DNA of 37,311 bases from Chara braunii (lineage: Eukaryota > Streptophyta > Charophyceae > Charales > Characeae): NCBI GenBank assembly GCA_003427395.1, contig BFEA01000445.1, positions 85,865 to 123,175 on the forward strand, read 5' to 3'. Of this stretch, positions 29,846-37,311 are shown piece after piece (the first letter of the stretch is position 1; each line of letters starts with the position of its first letter). The translations under genes and the position numbers were made by a program. The notes under the pieces are model-generated. The model was not told the DNA's origin. It did no database searches and saw only the letters and a program-made list of their open reading frames with translations.

Positions 29846-31610
29846 ATGCCGAATGGCAGGAGGGGCAGACAGCCACGAGAGGAGCCTATGGGAGGTTAAG
29901 GGGGAGTAGAGCCATCACGATCATATCAGCGGGCCAACACTCCAGTTTATGACGATCGTAATCCATATATGTTTATCGAGCAATTCACCTGGTATGCGAC
30001 AGACAGGGGTCGGTCTACAGGGCTGATGATCGAGGATGAGGATTGAGGAATTAAGGATGAGAGGGGCCGAGTCCCGGACGACTGACCAGAGATAGAGGTG
30101 GGCCTACAGATGTTGCAGCCATCACCAGTGGGACCTGATGGGTTACCCATCCACATGACTGCAGGCAATTTGGATGACTTTTTCCCAGCTTATGAAGAGC
30201 ATTATAGAAATGTGGGCGTCATGAGAGAGGAATACACAACAATGGCCCTACAGTGGGCGATACCTGGGTTACGAAGGGACGTCGCGAAGATAGGGCGAAT
30301 GACCCGAGATTGAGAAGACTGCAAGACCTAGATTAGGAGTGTGTGTTAGTTGTTTCGACACAATTCTCCGAGGTCACGAGTTGAGAGAAGGAGGAGGAGC
30401 GATAAGGTACCAGGTATAGAGTGGGGATGAGTTGATTCTCGTCGGCAGAGAGAGGTCATTGATCTGGGAGACGATGGTCCGCCTTCGACACCCATCCTGG
30501 AGACAGGGCACGAGGCAGAGCCAAAAGTGGGGGTTGCTCCTGAGCCAAAGTTCGAAGTGAGGCCCGTATTGGAGGCTATCCTTGAGTTAGGAAGTCATCA
30601 AAGGGGAGAAACATTGGAGACAACCCAACCCATTGTGGATTTGGCGGAGTTGGAGACTCATTTGGAGCCACCACAGTGACCGTCATCTGAGACCGCTCCT
30701 ACCCCTGTGTCTGGCACTACTCCTAGCATTGTGGAGGTTGAAGAGTAGACACCTGCGCCCCTATCCGAGGAAGCGCGAGGTCCAGAGGATGAGGGTGAGG
30801 AGATTTGGAGGACAGAGGTAAGCAGGATAATTGGCGTACACCTTGCAGTTGAGGTAGGAACGGTGACCGATATCGCTGAAACACCTTCAGCAGATCCACT
30901 TAGAGAAGGGACTCGCATCGAGTCGGTGGTCTGTGAGGAGACCCCAAGGCAAGCCACTCATCAGATGAGAGAGACCCCAGAGGAGCGTCGAGCTAAAGTG
31001 AAAGCGAGACATGAGAAGCTGGGAAGTGAGACAGATAGGAGGGAGGCAACTGGGATACCACCAAACCCACTGGTAGATACGGGGTCATAGGAAAGAGGGG
31101 TGGATGCGATTTGGGGTGGATGGCAGAGTCCGAGAGACACAACCTGTCAGGAATCCCATGATTCTATTACCACAGAGGCGAGGCTAGACCGTCAGGGCAT
31201 GCTGATAGATTCTGGTTTCACAGCGGCGAGGGGAGTGGATCGACATCTGGACAAGAGGAAATATCGGTTCTCGACTACCTCATTTGACAGATACTCAATG
31301 TTGGGTATTGAGCTGACAACAAGGAAGCTAGAGGTGGAGAGTCTGACCGGACGATTGAAGAAGGCGGAAGCAAAAAACAAGGAACAAAAAGTTGCATCCC
31401 AAGCAAAGGACGCCGAGTGGGAGAGAAGACTCAGGGAGATGGAGGTGAGGATGGAGAGATTCATATCCACTACGGTGGTGGACTGGATTGAGCATAGTAG
31501 ATATGGTATCCAAGGTCAGACAGTGCAAGGTCTCTTTGTACAAAAGGGATAGGCAGAGTCGTCCCAATAGCAAGGATTGGGTAGGGTGATTATGGATCCA
31601 GATGAGGCTC
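29846..31610 (+). pseudogene. Gag-like reading region, 5' part, cut by mitochondrial insert
   Basis: It starts at an ATG (MPNGRRGRQPREEP). Pieces in order: NTPVYDDRNPYMFIEQFTWYA and IHMTAGNLDDFFPAYEEH, then ALQWAIPGLRRDVAKIGRM, which together look like a gag capsid region. An acidic Pro/Glu-rich middle follows (30450-31080), then a coiled-coil-like stretch (TTRKLEVESLTGRLKKAEAK, near 31320-31470) and GRVIMDPDEAQ at 31590-31610. Stops and frame changes break it several times. It follows the second element's integrase by about 230 bases. It could be a downstream gag-like ORF of that element or the start of another one. The frame resumes at 32683. Confidence 0.55.
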
Positions 31611-31616
31611 AGAGTT

Positions 31617-31690
31617 GCATTCTTAGCTCAGCAGGATAGAGCAACAACCTTCTAAGTTGAAGATCACATGTTCAAATCTTGTAGGATGCT
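31617..31690 (+). tRNA. trnR-UCU: Mitochondrial-type tRNA-Arg(UCU), decayed NUMT copy
   Basis: A seven-base acceptor stem (GCATTCT/AGGATGC with one G-U pair), a D stem GCTC/GAGC and the anticodon loop CTTCTAA (TCT) on a CAAC/GTTG stem are intact. The T arm (ACATG TTCAAAT CTTGT) has a mismatch and the TTCGA consensus reads TTCAA. It is probably not expressed. Confidence 0.75.
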
Positions 31691-31699
31691 GAATTCTTC

Positions 31700-31786
31700 G
31701 GGAGAGTGGCCGAGTGGTTAAAAGCGACAGACTATAAATATGTTGAAGGTTATATTTCTATGTAGGTTTGAATCCTGCCTCTCCCA
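31700..31786 (+). tRNA. trnY: Mitochondrial tRNA-Tyr, decayed NUMT copy
   Basis: The acceptor GGGAGAG pairs with CTCTCCC. A long variable arm is present, as in class II tRNA-Tyr. The sequence closely resembles plant mitochondrial trnY(GUA), but the anticodon position reads ATA and T-arm TTCGAA reads TTTGAA. These are C/G-to-T/A changes that mark it as a non-functional nuclear copy. Confidence 0.85.
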
Positions 31787-31802
31787 CTTCGTGGCCTTCA
31801 TA

Positions 31803-31920
31803 CATTCATGAAAACACCTATTGTTACCATTGTAGCTGCATGAATCAGAGTTGATACTGGAGAAGGACCCTCCATAGCGTCTGGTAACCAAGTATGGAGT
31901 CCTATTTGTGCGGATTTTCT
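31803..31920 (-). pseudogene. nad5: nad5 fragment (NUMT)
   Basis: The minus strand reads [19 protein letters not shown] followed by [11 protein letters not shown] and GVFM, the highly conserved core of NADH dehydrogenase subunit 5 (complex I, inner mitochondrial membrane). About 38 codons are present and both ends are cut, so it is a fragment only. The residues favour mitochondrial NAD5 over plastid NdhF, which usually has [13 protein letters not shown]. Confidence 0.88.
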
Positions 31921-31964
31921 TACAGGTTCAATAAAAAGTGGCTCAAGTCCGTTATTACCCAGAT

Positions 31965-32040
31965 GGGAAAATAGCTTAGTTGGTTAGAGTGCTGGTTTGT
32001 GATGCGAGAAGTCGTGGGTTCAAATCCCATTGGATGTCAC
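31965..32040 (+). tRNA. tRNA-His(GUG)-like fragment (NUMT)
   Basis: The D arm TTAGTTGGTTAGAG, an anticodon arm CTGGT-TTGTGAT-GCGAG with GTG at the anticodon position, and the T arm GTGGG TTCAAAT CCCAT are recognisable. The 5' end GGGAAAA does not pair with the 3' end TGGATGT, so the acceptor is broken, possibly by a fragment junction. Confidence 0.6.
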
Positions 32041-32069
32041 AAAATTCAAAATGCTTTGTTTTTTCTCTT

Positions 32070-32272
32070 CTCCGAACCGTACGTGCAACTTCCATTGACT
32101 CTCCAAGTAAATCTTACAAGGCCGTATTCCCCAATTAAGATTAAACTTCGGAAACCTCCAAAAGAAGCCAAAACAAAACCTATCCAAATACAAAAAATGA
32201 AAGGTAACTTCATTATGGTAGTATACCAACCAGTTTCAAAACTTCCAGTTCCTATCAAAGCATAGAGATCTG
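32070..32272 (-). pseudogene. ccmF: ccmF-like fragment and group II intron-like 3' end (NUMT)
   Basis: The minus strand reads DLYALIGTGSFETGWYTTIM, then KLPFIFCIWIGFVLASFGGF. This fits the conserved C-terminal pattern of CcmF (D-x-Y...W......P...-IW-G...A-GG), the cytochrome c haem-lyase component encoded in plant mitochondria. About 40 codons on, the DNA carries AAGTTGCACGTACGGTTC, resembling the 3' half of group II intron domain V. The assignment to CcmF is by pattern only. Another inner-membrane protein is possible. Confidence 0.6.
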
Positions 32273-32279
32273 TGAAAAA

Positions 32280-32525
32280 TGCAAGGTTCTACCAACTTGA
32301 AACCAATTGTTTTGGCAGTTATACACCCTTAGATGAAACTTTAAGAGTAGTATTTCAAGCTTGGTAGTCACTGATGACCACCTCCCACCTATCCTACACA
32401 TGAAATCAAGGTTGTCAATGCAAAGTTATAGTAAAGGTGCACGGGGTCCTACCGTCTAGCCGTTGGTACTCCGCATCTTCACGAAAAATTCAATTTCACT
32501 GAGCCCATGTTGGAGACAGCGGGGC
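32280..32525 (-). pseudogene. rnl: Mitochondrial large-subunit rRNA (rnl) fragment (NUMT)
   Basis: The minus strand contains the domain V landmarks GCTGTCTCC..., CTCAGTGAAATTGAA, GTGAAGATGC, a CCCCGTG.ACCTTTACTATA block, TGATGTGTAGGATAGGTGGGAGG-like sequence and CTTGAAATAC. They are in the order known from bacterial 23S rRNA around the peptidyl-transferase region. About 245 bases are present. Confidence 0.88.
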
Positions 32526-32568
32526 AGTGAGTACCAGCGGCTAGACGGTAGGACCCGGTGCACCTTTA
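32432..32568. repeat. 40-bp inverted repeat made from rnl sequence
   Basis: 32432-32471 and 32529-32568 are reverse complements with two mismatches in 40. The left arm is collinear with the rnl fragment. The right arm is a second, inverted copy lying at the rnl/nad4L junction. Confidence 0.9.
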
Positions 32569-32571
32569 ACA

Positions 32572-32682
32572 TTTTCAACGATTCTTTTTCTTTTAGGTAT
32601 TTGGGGAGTCTTTTTAAATAGAAAGAATATCCTTATTATGTTAATGCCAATTGAGTTAATGTTACTTGCTGTCAATTTGAAC
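32572..32682 (+). pseudogene. nad4L: nad4L fragment (NUMT)
   Basis: The + strand reads [19 protein letters not shown], then [15 protein letters not shown], the conserved core of mitochondrial NADH dehydrogenase subunit 4L. It stops abruptly at AAC (32680-32682), where the gag-like frame resumes. This marks the right edge of the insert. Confidence 0.9.
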
Positions 32683-33300
32683 CGGACGAAGAGGCAGAGG
32701 AAGATGGGAGTTTCAAGTTCGGAGCCCCCACAGAGCTAGCTTCTTAACGACCGACGCATACAATGCAAGAAATCGCCATTGAGGAGTTGGCTTGTACTTC
32801 TGCGTCAGAGGCAACTCAACAACTTGCACAGAAACTGGGTAGAGGAGATGTGAGAGAGCCTACTAAGGGACCCTTGGACAAATTATTGGAAGTCCCTGTT
32901 GAAAAGTTGGCACCTCTGTCCATTTTTTTCACAGTTAGTGCACCCACCCATGTGTCAGAAGTAGAGGCCGCAGAAGGATCGGTTGAGAAGTCAGAGGAGG
33001 TGCTATTGGGCATGCCACGGGGACGGCAAGAGACTGAGGCGAGTCCCACATTGATCACAAAGAGGGGTATGCGGGCGAGAGGGAGAGAGTCACATGAGTC
33101 AGTTTTTATTACTATTATGGATGTGGATGTTCCCTTGGAGAGACCACAGAGGTTGGATACCCCTAAGTATGTGTCAGAGATTAATGGATTGAGGGGAGAG
33201 TTGGGTTCTGGTGCAGAGTTGGTTTCTGGAGGCCGAGTGACTGGACAACATGTGCAAAGAATAAGTAGTCGTAGAAGGGATATGAATTATGAGGTTGTGA
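32683..33300 (+). pseudogene. Gag-like reading region, 3' part after the NUMT
   Basis: The frame resumes with [20 protein letters not shown], has a stop at about 32745, then stays open from 32763 to 33410. The content is Glu/Ser-rich and polar, with short helical segments (TQQLAQKLGRG, LDKLLEVPVEKLAPLS) and basic RGMRARGRES. No enzyme motif is seen. After RISSRRRDMNYEVVIKDW (about 33310) the residues become hydrophobic and unlike the rest, probably read-through into flanking DNA. I treat 33300 as the approximate end. Confidence 0.5.
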
Positions 33301-33410
33301 TTAAAGACTGGATTAGCATCCGGGTTACACTAGGACTATATCATACCTATTTCTTTTATTGGTTTAAACAGATGTGTATTGTTACACATGTGTGGCGTGG
33401 TGTGTATTAG

Positions 33411-35349
33411 GATAAAATAAGAGTCTACATACACATGAGGCCTTCTAGGTTGTAGTATGGAGTGAGAGAGTTTTGTGTATTTGAGCCGACTTAGTCCTTT
33501 TTTTAATGAAACATTGAGACCATCTATCCTTGGTTCCTACTGTCGTTTTGTGTACTATATGAGGATTTTTCGCTATGTGTCTTTTGAGGCTCCTAACGTG
33601 GCAAACGAGTTAAGGATCGTGATCACCCTTACTTGTGTGGACTTGACCTAATGTATGAGAAATTTGTGTGGCTTAGATGTGTGATATAAATAGATAAGCA
33701 TATGTATTCCACGTCTCCTACCTATACCTGCCCAACTTGTTGGAAAGATAGGCGATTGCCTAAGTATAGGTAGGATAAATGCAATCATACTTGAGCAAAT
33801 ATATTGAATGTGGTGTTGATGCAAATGATTGTCCAAGAAAAGAGACATATGAGAAGGAACCAAAGGATTGGTCATTCCAAAGAGCTGAGATACTTTTGTG
33901 AGAGTTCCCATGAATAGCTAGCTAATTGAGATTCTTATGAGATATAATAAAGATGAATTTGTGAAAGTATGACGGGAAAGGCCACAAAGTTTGTGTGAAG
34001 TGAATGTAATAGTGGTTGAAAAATTGAGAGATTGTTTCCTCAGATGTGTGACCTACTCCACCTTGACCAAAGTGGGAAGACTTCGACCTTGTGTACCACG
34101 GTAGCCATGAAAGAAAATTGTGAGAAGACACCACCCAGTCTACGTTGCTATGTGGAAGGTTGTGGGTGTCTTAAAAGGTTTTGCTAAGTCGTTTGGGTAA
34201 GTCCCACAAACGTTGTTTATGTTAAAACGGCACCAATTGTTCACTATGATGTTAATATGAGAATAATATGTTGAGGCCCGGTTAAGGGCTAAGTTTAGTT
34301 TCATTGGGGTGCAACTCCCGATGTTGGTTGTTGACCAACGCAACCTGGCAGCAGGGTCCACGACTTATCAAAGGATTAAAACCTGATGGGTAGGCCACCC
34401 CGAAGGTTCTAATTCTGCGAGAGGTCGAGAGGGATTAAATTAAATCTAGAGTTGGGATCCTTATGGATGCCGAGGTAGATATGAATTGCTTATCGTGACA
34501 CAACCAACGAGGGCACCATCGTTATATAACAACGCGATGGGTCGTAAGCTTGGCCTGATCAACCAGTCTATGGTGGGCCATGATGGAGAGCTACCCGCCT
34601 GTGCTAGACTCCAAGGTGGGCGTTGTGTGGATTTTGAGGTTATGATGGATAAACCACTACTGCTTGACATAAAAATCCAAATTTAGATAGATCAATTGCT
34701 CAATTTGCAGAAATTTTACACAGTGAAAGTCTTTTTCTTGAAACAGACTCGTTTTAATTGAATGTTTTAACTAATTGAATTACTTAAATAAAACTGTATG
34801 AAATCTAGGACAAAGGGAGAGGGGTATCAACCTTCACTCAAAATCAAAGTTAAAACTATAGTACTCATCAAGTATCCATGTGATCCGAGGACATGATTTA
34901 GGAGATCCAGGTTGAAACCCTGACAATTTTGAGTCGTATTATGGATAGGTTGGTTGAACCACTCGAATGGAGTCAAACCGGCGGATCGGATTGGCTACTT
35001 CCTCGTCAGCAAAAATATGATATGTGTGATTGGTAATAGTTGATTATTCGATACGACGAGGACATCGCTTAATAAGGTTCAGAAACCTGTCGGCGAAAAA
35101 TACCCTTACAAGGGTATTCGCGTGCCTTGTTTTTTGTTGCGGACCTCGGTAGCAGATCCAATTAGTGGGCCGGAGGGGGGTCGATGGTCCCTCTTTCCCC
35201 TAGCCCAGTCTTCCTTTTTATTAGTTTATGTTGCTGTTGATTTATTTTATTTATATGAATATTTTTATTTTTTAATTCTATTTTCCTTTAAAGACGGTCC
35301 CAGCACTGGTACCGGGGCCGATCCAAGAATCGATGGGCCTAGCTCAGCT
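33411..35349. other. AT-rich intergenic sequence, no supported gene
   Basis: Only short frames occur. Seen: a perfect 12-bp inverted repeat at 33716-33727/33764-33775 (TCCTACCTATAC/GTATAGGTAGGA) and a near-perfect palindrome AATACCCTT-AC-AAGGGTATT at 35099-35118. At about 35338-35352 CTAGCTCAGCTGGTA resembles a Pol III A box, but no B box follows at the right distance. Confidence 0.5.
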
Positions 35350-35718
35350 GGTACGCCCATGAACGTTTGAAATAGGAGCCAAGGAGTTCAGCGTGCATAC
35401 GAGCCGGTGGGTGACTAGCCCACGAGGTGAAAGAAACCTGAGTGGCGGGGAGCCTTTGCGGGTGCAATGTGCGGCACACCACGATCTACTGGAGGGGTAT
35501 GAGTGTGAGCATGCCCGTGGGGACCCGAAAGTTGGTGAACCAAGCTTAGGCAGGGCAAGACCAGAGAAAACTCTGGTGGAGGTTTGCAGTGATAATGACG
35601 TGCAATCATTTGTCGGACACCGGTATAGGGTCGAAAGACTAATCGAGCCATCCAATAGCCGGTCCCCTTCGAAGTTTCCTTCAGGATAGCTGGAGTCGCT
35701 GAATAACGGTTTCATCGG
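35350..35718 (+). rRNA. Nuclear 28S rRNA fragment, diverged (rDNA pseudogene)
   Basis: Landmarks of the eukaryotic large-subunit rRNA appear in order: TTGAAA.A.GAGCCAAGGAGT-like start, GTGTGAGCATGCCCGTGGGG, ACCCGAAAG.TGGTGAAC, AAACTCTGGTGGAGG, TGACGTGCAA, GAAAGACTAATCGA, GAAGTTTCCTTCAGGATAGC and GTTTCATCGG. About 365 bases are present and both flanks are unrelated DNA. Many substitutions sit in normally invariant helices, so it is a displaced, decaying piece rather than an active rDNA unit. Confidence 0.88.
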
Positions 35719-36408
35719 CCGGCGGCCACTGCCCGACACTGCATTAGCCTGGAAAGGGAAGAAGAGGTTGAAGACGAAAAGGAAGAGGAAGAGTGTGAGG
35801 CAAAAGGAGAACCATGTATCTCGCCCATTCTCGATGAAAGTAGGCGGGCAAGGATGCTAAGCAGGGGTTTTGGAACATTACGAGTTGAATGGCAGTGTCA
35901 GATTTAGCGGCAGAGTGTTAGATTTTGTGGTAGAGGGAAAAGGGGATGCGTGAAAATGGATGTGGCGGGGGCGAAGAAAAATCGATATTTCGCTGAATTC
36001 TTAAGAGAAACGAGCGAGTAAAGGTGTGCTTCCGTGTTCTTTGGGCAACGCGAGTTGATTCACAGGATTGGATTTCGGGTTTCTTCAATATTTTTTGCGA
36101 TGTATGTAGTAGGAGATACGTGAAAGGGGGGATTTCGTGATCGTGCAAATATGGAAATATCTCATGCTTTAGCTAAAAATTCGTTTTCATTTTTATGCCT
36201 TTAGTGAATAACAAAATGCGTCCCCAATCACTGTCGATATGACGATCATCATCACGAGATAGGTATGGGCCGTCGTGATTTTCACCCCATCGATTGGTTG
36301 TCATTATGATCCTTACGTATTTCGTCACGGTGGCCATCGTATCCGGGTGTAAGTGTTGAGTACGTAGGTACTTAGTACTAAGTTAGTGGTGTGTGTAAGT
36401 GTGTGCGG

Positions 36409-36678
36409 TCAGAAGAGAAAGAAGGAATGGGCGCTTACCTCAACGAACTCACAATACAGGATGAATCGAATGTTGGGTTGAGAGAAAAAGTCAATGGAAG
36501 TATGACGAGAAAGTGGAACGTACCTGACCGCATTTGAAGGGGGGAATTTATCTTTATCTAGCATACTTGGTGTGTAGTGGAGCTCAAGGTCGCCCTCAAC
36601 GTTGCCAATTTCATTGTTAGTTGTATCGGGATTTGGCGTGGAGTTCCTCGGAGCCAGCGTTTTGGACATCATGGTCAT
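36409..36678 (-). CDS. Exon-like frame in dispersed repeat, copy B, function unknown
   Basis: This is the counterpart of the copy A frame at 15483-15731. It shares NSTPNPDTTNN, IGNVEGDLELHYTPS, LDKDKFPPSNA and YVPLSRHTS. The homology ends where the minus strand reads GAG|GTAAGC, a splice-donor consensus also kept in copy A, and the remaining residues (VSAHSFFLF) are probably intron. In the region 36900-37018 a second minus-strand frame is strongly acidic (DLGDDDHGPDG, LEDED) and also partly kept in copy A, interrupted there by stops. No family recognised. Confidence 0.4.
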   Translation of the reverse strand: MTMMSKTLAPRNSTPNPDTTNNEIGNVEGDLELHYTPSMLDKDKFPPSNAVRYVPLSRHTSIDFFSQPNIRFILYCEFVEVSAHSFFLF

Positions 36679-37019
36679 CTTTGCTCAAGGGGTCGTCGTG
36701 TTCATCTTGAAAGCCGAGCAGCACAAACGGACTCGTTATAGTAGCGTGTGTTCACCGTGGTGACCGCCAAACAGCTCGTCAAACGACCCTTTAATTTTTG
36801 TGTCCTAGTGGAAGATTCACTCTCATTTTGCACTTGACGTCTGACTAGCGGGGATGCGCGGGCGATCAGGGTCGCCCTTTCAAATTCTGCAGTTGTGCTT
36901 TCCCTCCACGACGACGTTTTCCTGCTCGTAACATGTCCATTTTGGCTCGGCATCTTCATCTTCAAGTTTTGCCTCGCCATCCGGGCCATGGTCGTCGTCC
37001 CCAAGATCGCGGGCACTCA

Positions 37020-37023
<4 letters not shown>

Positions 37024-37093
<70 letters not shown>
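37024..37093. repeat. (GA)n microsatellite
   Basis: About 35 GA units. It occupies the junction where copy A has its 1.6-kb insertion; in copy A only a short GA remnant (17637-17651) is left next to TA repeats. Confidence 0.97.
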
Positions 37094-37098
<5 letters not shown>

Positions 37099-37311
37099 TT
37101 CACAGCTAAGCGAGCGAGCGTGCAGCTAGCCGCCAATCGAGTGGGCGGGCTGTTCGCAGCCAATCGAGTGATGGGTGTTGTTCATTGCCAATCGGGTGAG
37201 AGGATGTGGTGTGCTATGTTGGATTAAGTGGGCCCCCCACACCTTGTTGTTGGAACTGGCCTCCGAAGGGAGGGGGTTCACCTGCAATACAAGGAGCCAA
37301 CCTTTGCTTTG

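Larger units (their letters stand above)
31611..32682. other. Nuclear mitochondrial DNA insert (NUMT), mosaic
   Basis: Within 1.07 kb are pieces of seven mitochondrial genes in mixed orientation: trnR(UCU) +, trnY +, nad5 -, trnH-like +, ccmF -, rnl -, nad4L +. The insert interrupts the gag-like reading region, whose frame reads DPDEAQ before it and [13 protein letters not shown] after it. The tRNAs show C-to-T and G-to-A changes at former CpG sites, as expected for methylated nuclear DNA. A ccmF fragment implies a plant-type mitochondrion. The mixed order suggests several mitochondrial fragments joined together rather than one collinear piece. Confidence 0.9.
35946..37311. repeat. Dispersed repeat, copy B (runs off the window end)
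   Basis: It matches copy A from GTGAAAATGGATGTGGC onward. The two blocks are joined at 37022-37094 by a GA microsatellite, and the repeat continues to the window end (CTTTGCTTTG). It lacks the 1.6-kb insertion of copy A. Confidence 0.88.

Noticed and set aside
19833-31670. TTCTAAGTTGAAG shared between a hairpin loop (about 19842) and the anticodon arm of the NUMT trnR
   Set aside because: Thirteen bases only, and the hairpin units lack the CAAC partner of the tRNA stem. Probably chance.
34455-34686. Weak retropepsin-like reading (DAEVDMN, later VDFEVMMDKPLLLDI)
   Set aside because: The motif lacks D-S/T-G, the frame is broken between the two parts, and no LGR/LGI signature follows. The match is too weak to call.
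35338-35352. tRNA gene or SINE head from the A-box-like CTAGCTCAGCTGG
   Set aside because: No B box or pairing acceptor/T arm at tRNA distance; it runs directly into the 28S fragment. Kept only as context in the 28S finding.

Overview
The window looks like repeat-rich, gene-poor nuclear DNA of a plant-lineage (streptophyte) eukaryote. The evidence is a Ty3/gypsy LTR retrotransposon with the primer-binding site TGGTATCAGAGC (complementary to initiator tRNA-Met), a second decayed gypsy-type element, consensus GT..AG intron borders, a fragment of nuclear 28S rDNA, and a nuclear insert of plant-type mitochondrial DNA (trnR, trnY, nad5, trnH, ccmF, rnl and nad4L pieces). The style of the second element's gag/pol resembles repeats I associate with the charophyte alga Chara. 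That placement is an inference and no search was run. I see no intact host gene.

Layout. 1-10785: one nearly complete GC-rich gypsy element on the + strand. It has the last 240 bases of the 5' LTR, the PBS, gag, protease, RT-RNase H, an integrase ORF that opens with a PHD-finger-like cysteine pattern, two extra ORFs downstream of integrase, and a 3' LTR of about 2.4 kb interrupted by a 440-base gap. It is inactive: four in-frame stops at probable CGA or CAG codons, two frame changes at G runs, and a protease motif lacking its catalytic Asp. 10786-15000: C/T-rich sequence without a recognisable gene, a 2-copy 250-bp tandem repeat, and 177-bp tandem units carrying poly-A tracts. 15001-17880: copy A of a dispersed repeat, split by a 1.6-kb insertion built of direct repeats. 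Copy B, without that insertion, is at 35946-37311.

17881-23235: AT-rich, non-coding. It holds an array of about ten hairpins that share a loop but have different, self-complementary stems (19338-20190), and a roughly 122-bp tandem array with alternating unit types (20390-21120). 23274-29612: a second, heavily decayed gypsy-like element (gag, retropepsin, RT, integrase; RNase H missing). It is interrupted by microsatellites and a 709-base gap, and carries in-frame and out-of-frame tandem duplications and a 250-bp palindrome inside integrase. 29846-33300: a gag-like reading region split by a roughly 1.07-kb mosaic mitochondrial insert (31611-32682). 33411-35945: AT-rich sequence with a 28S rRNA fragment at 35350-35718.

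Most worth following: the compensatory-stem hairpin array at 19.3-20.2 kb; the PHD-finger/integrase fusion and the possible three-module ORF3 of the first retrotransposon; and the mosaic mitochondrial insertion inside a retroelement gene.
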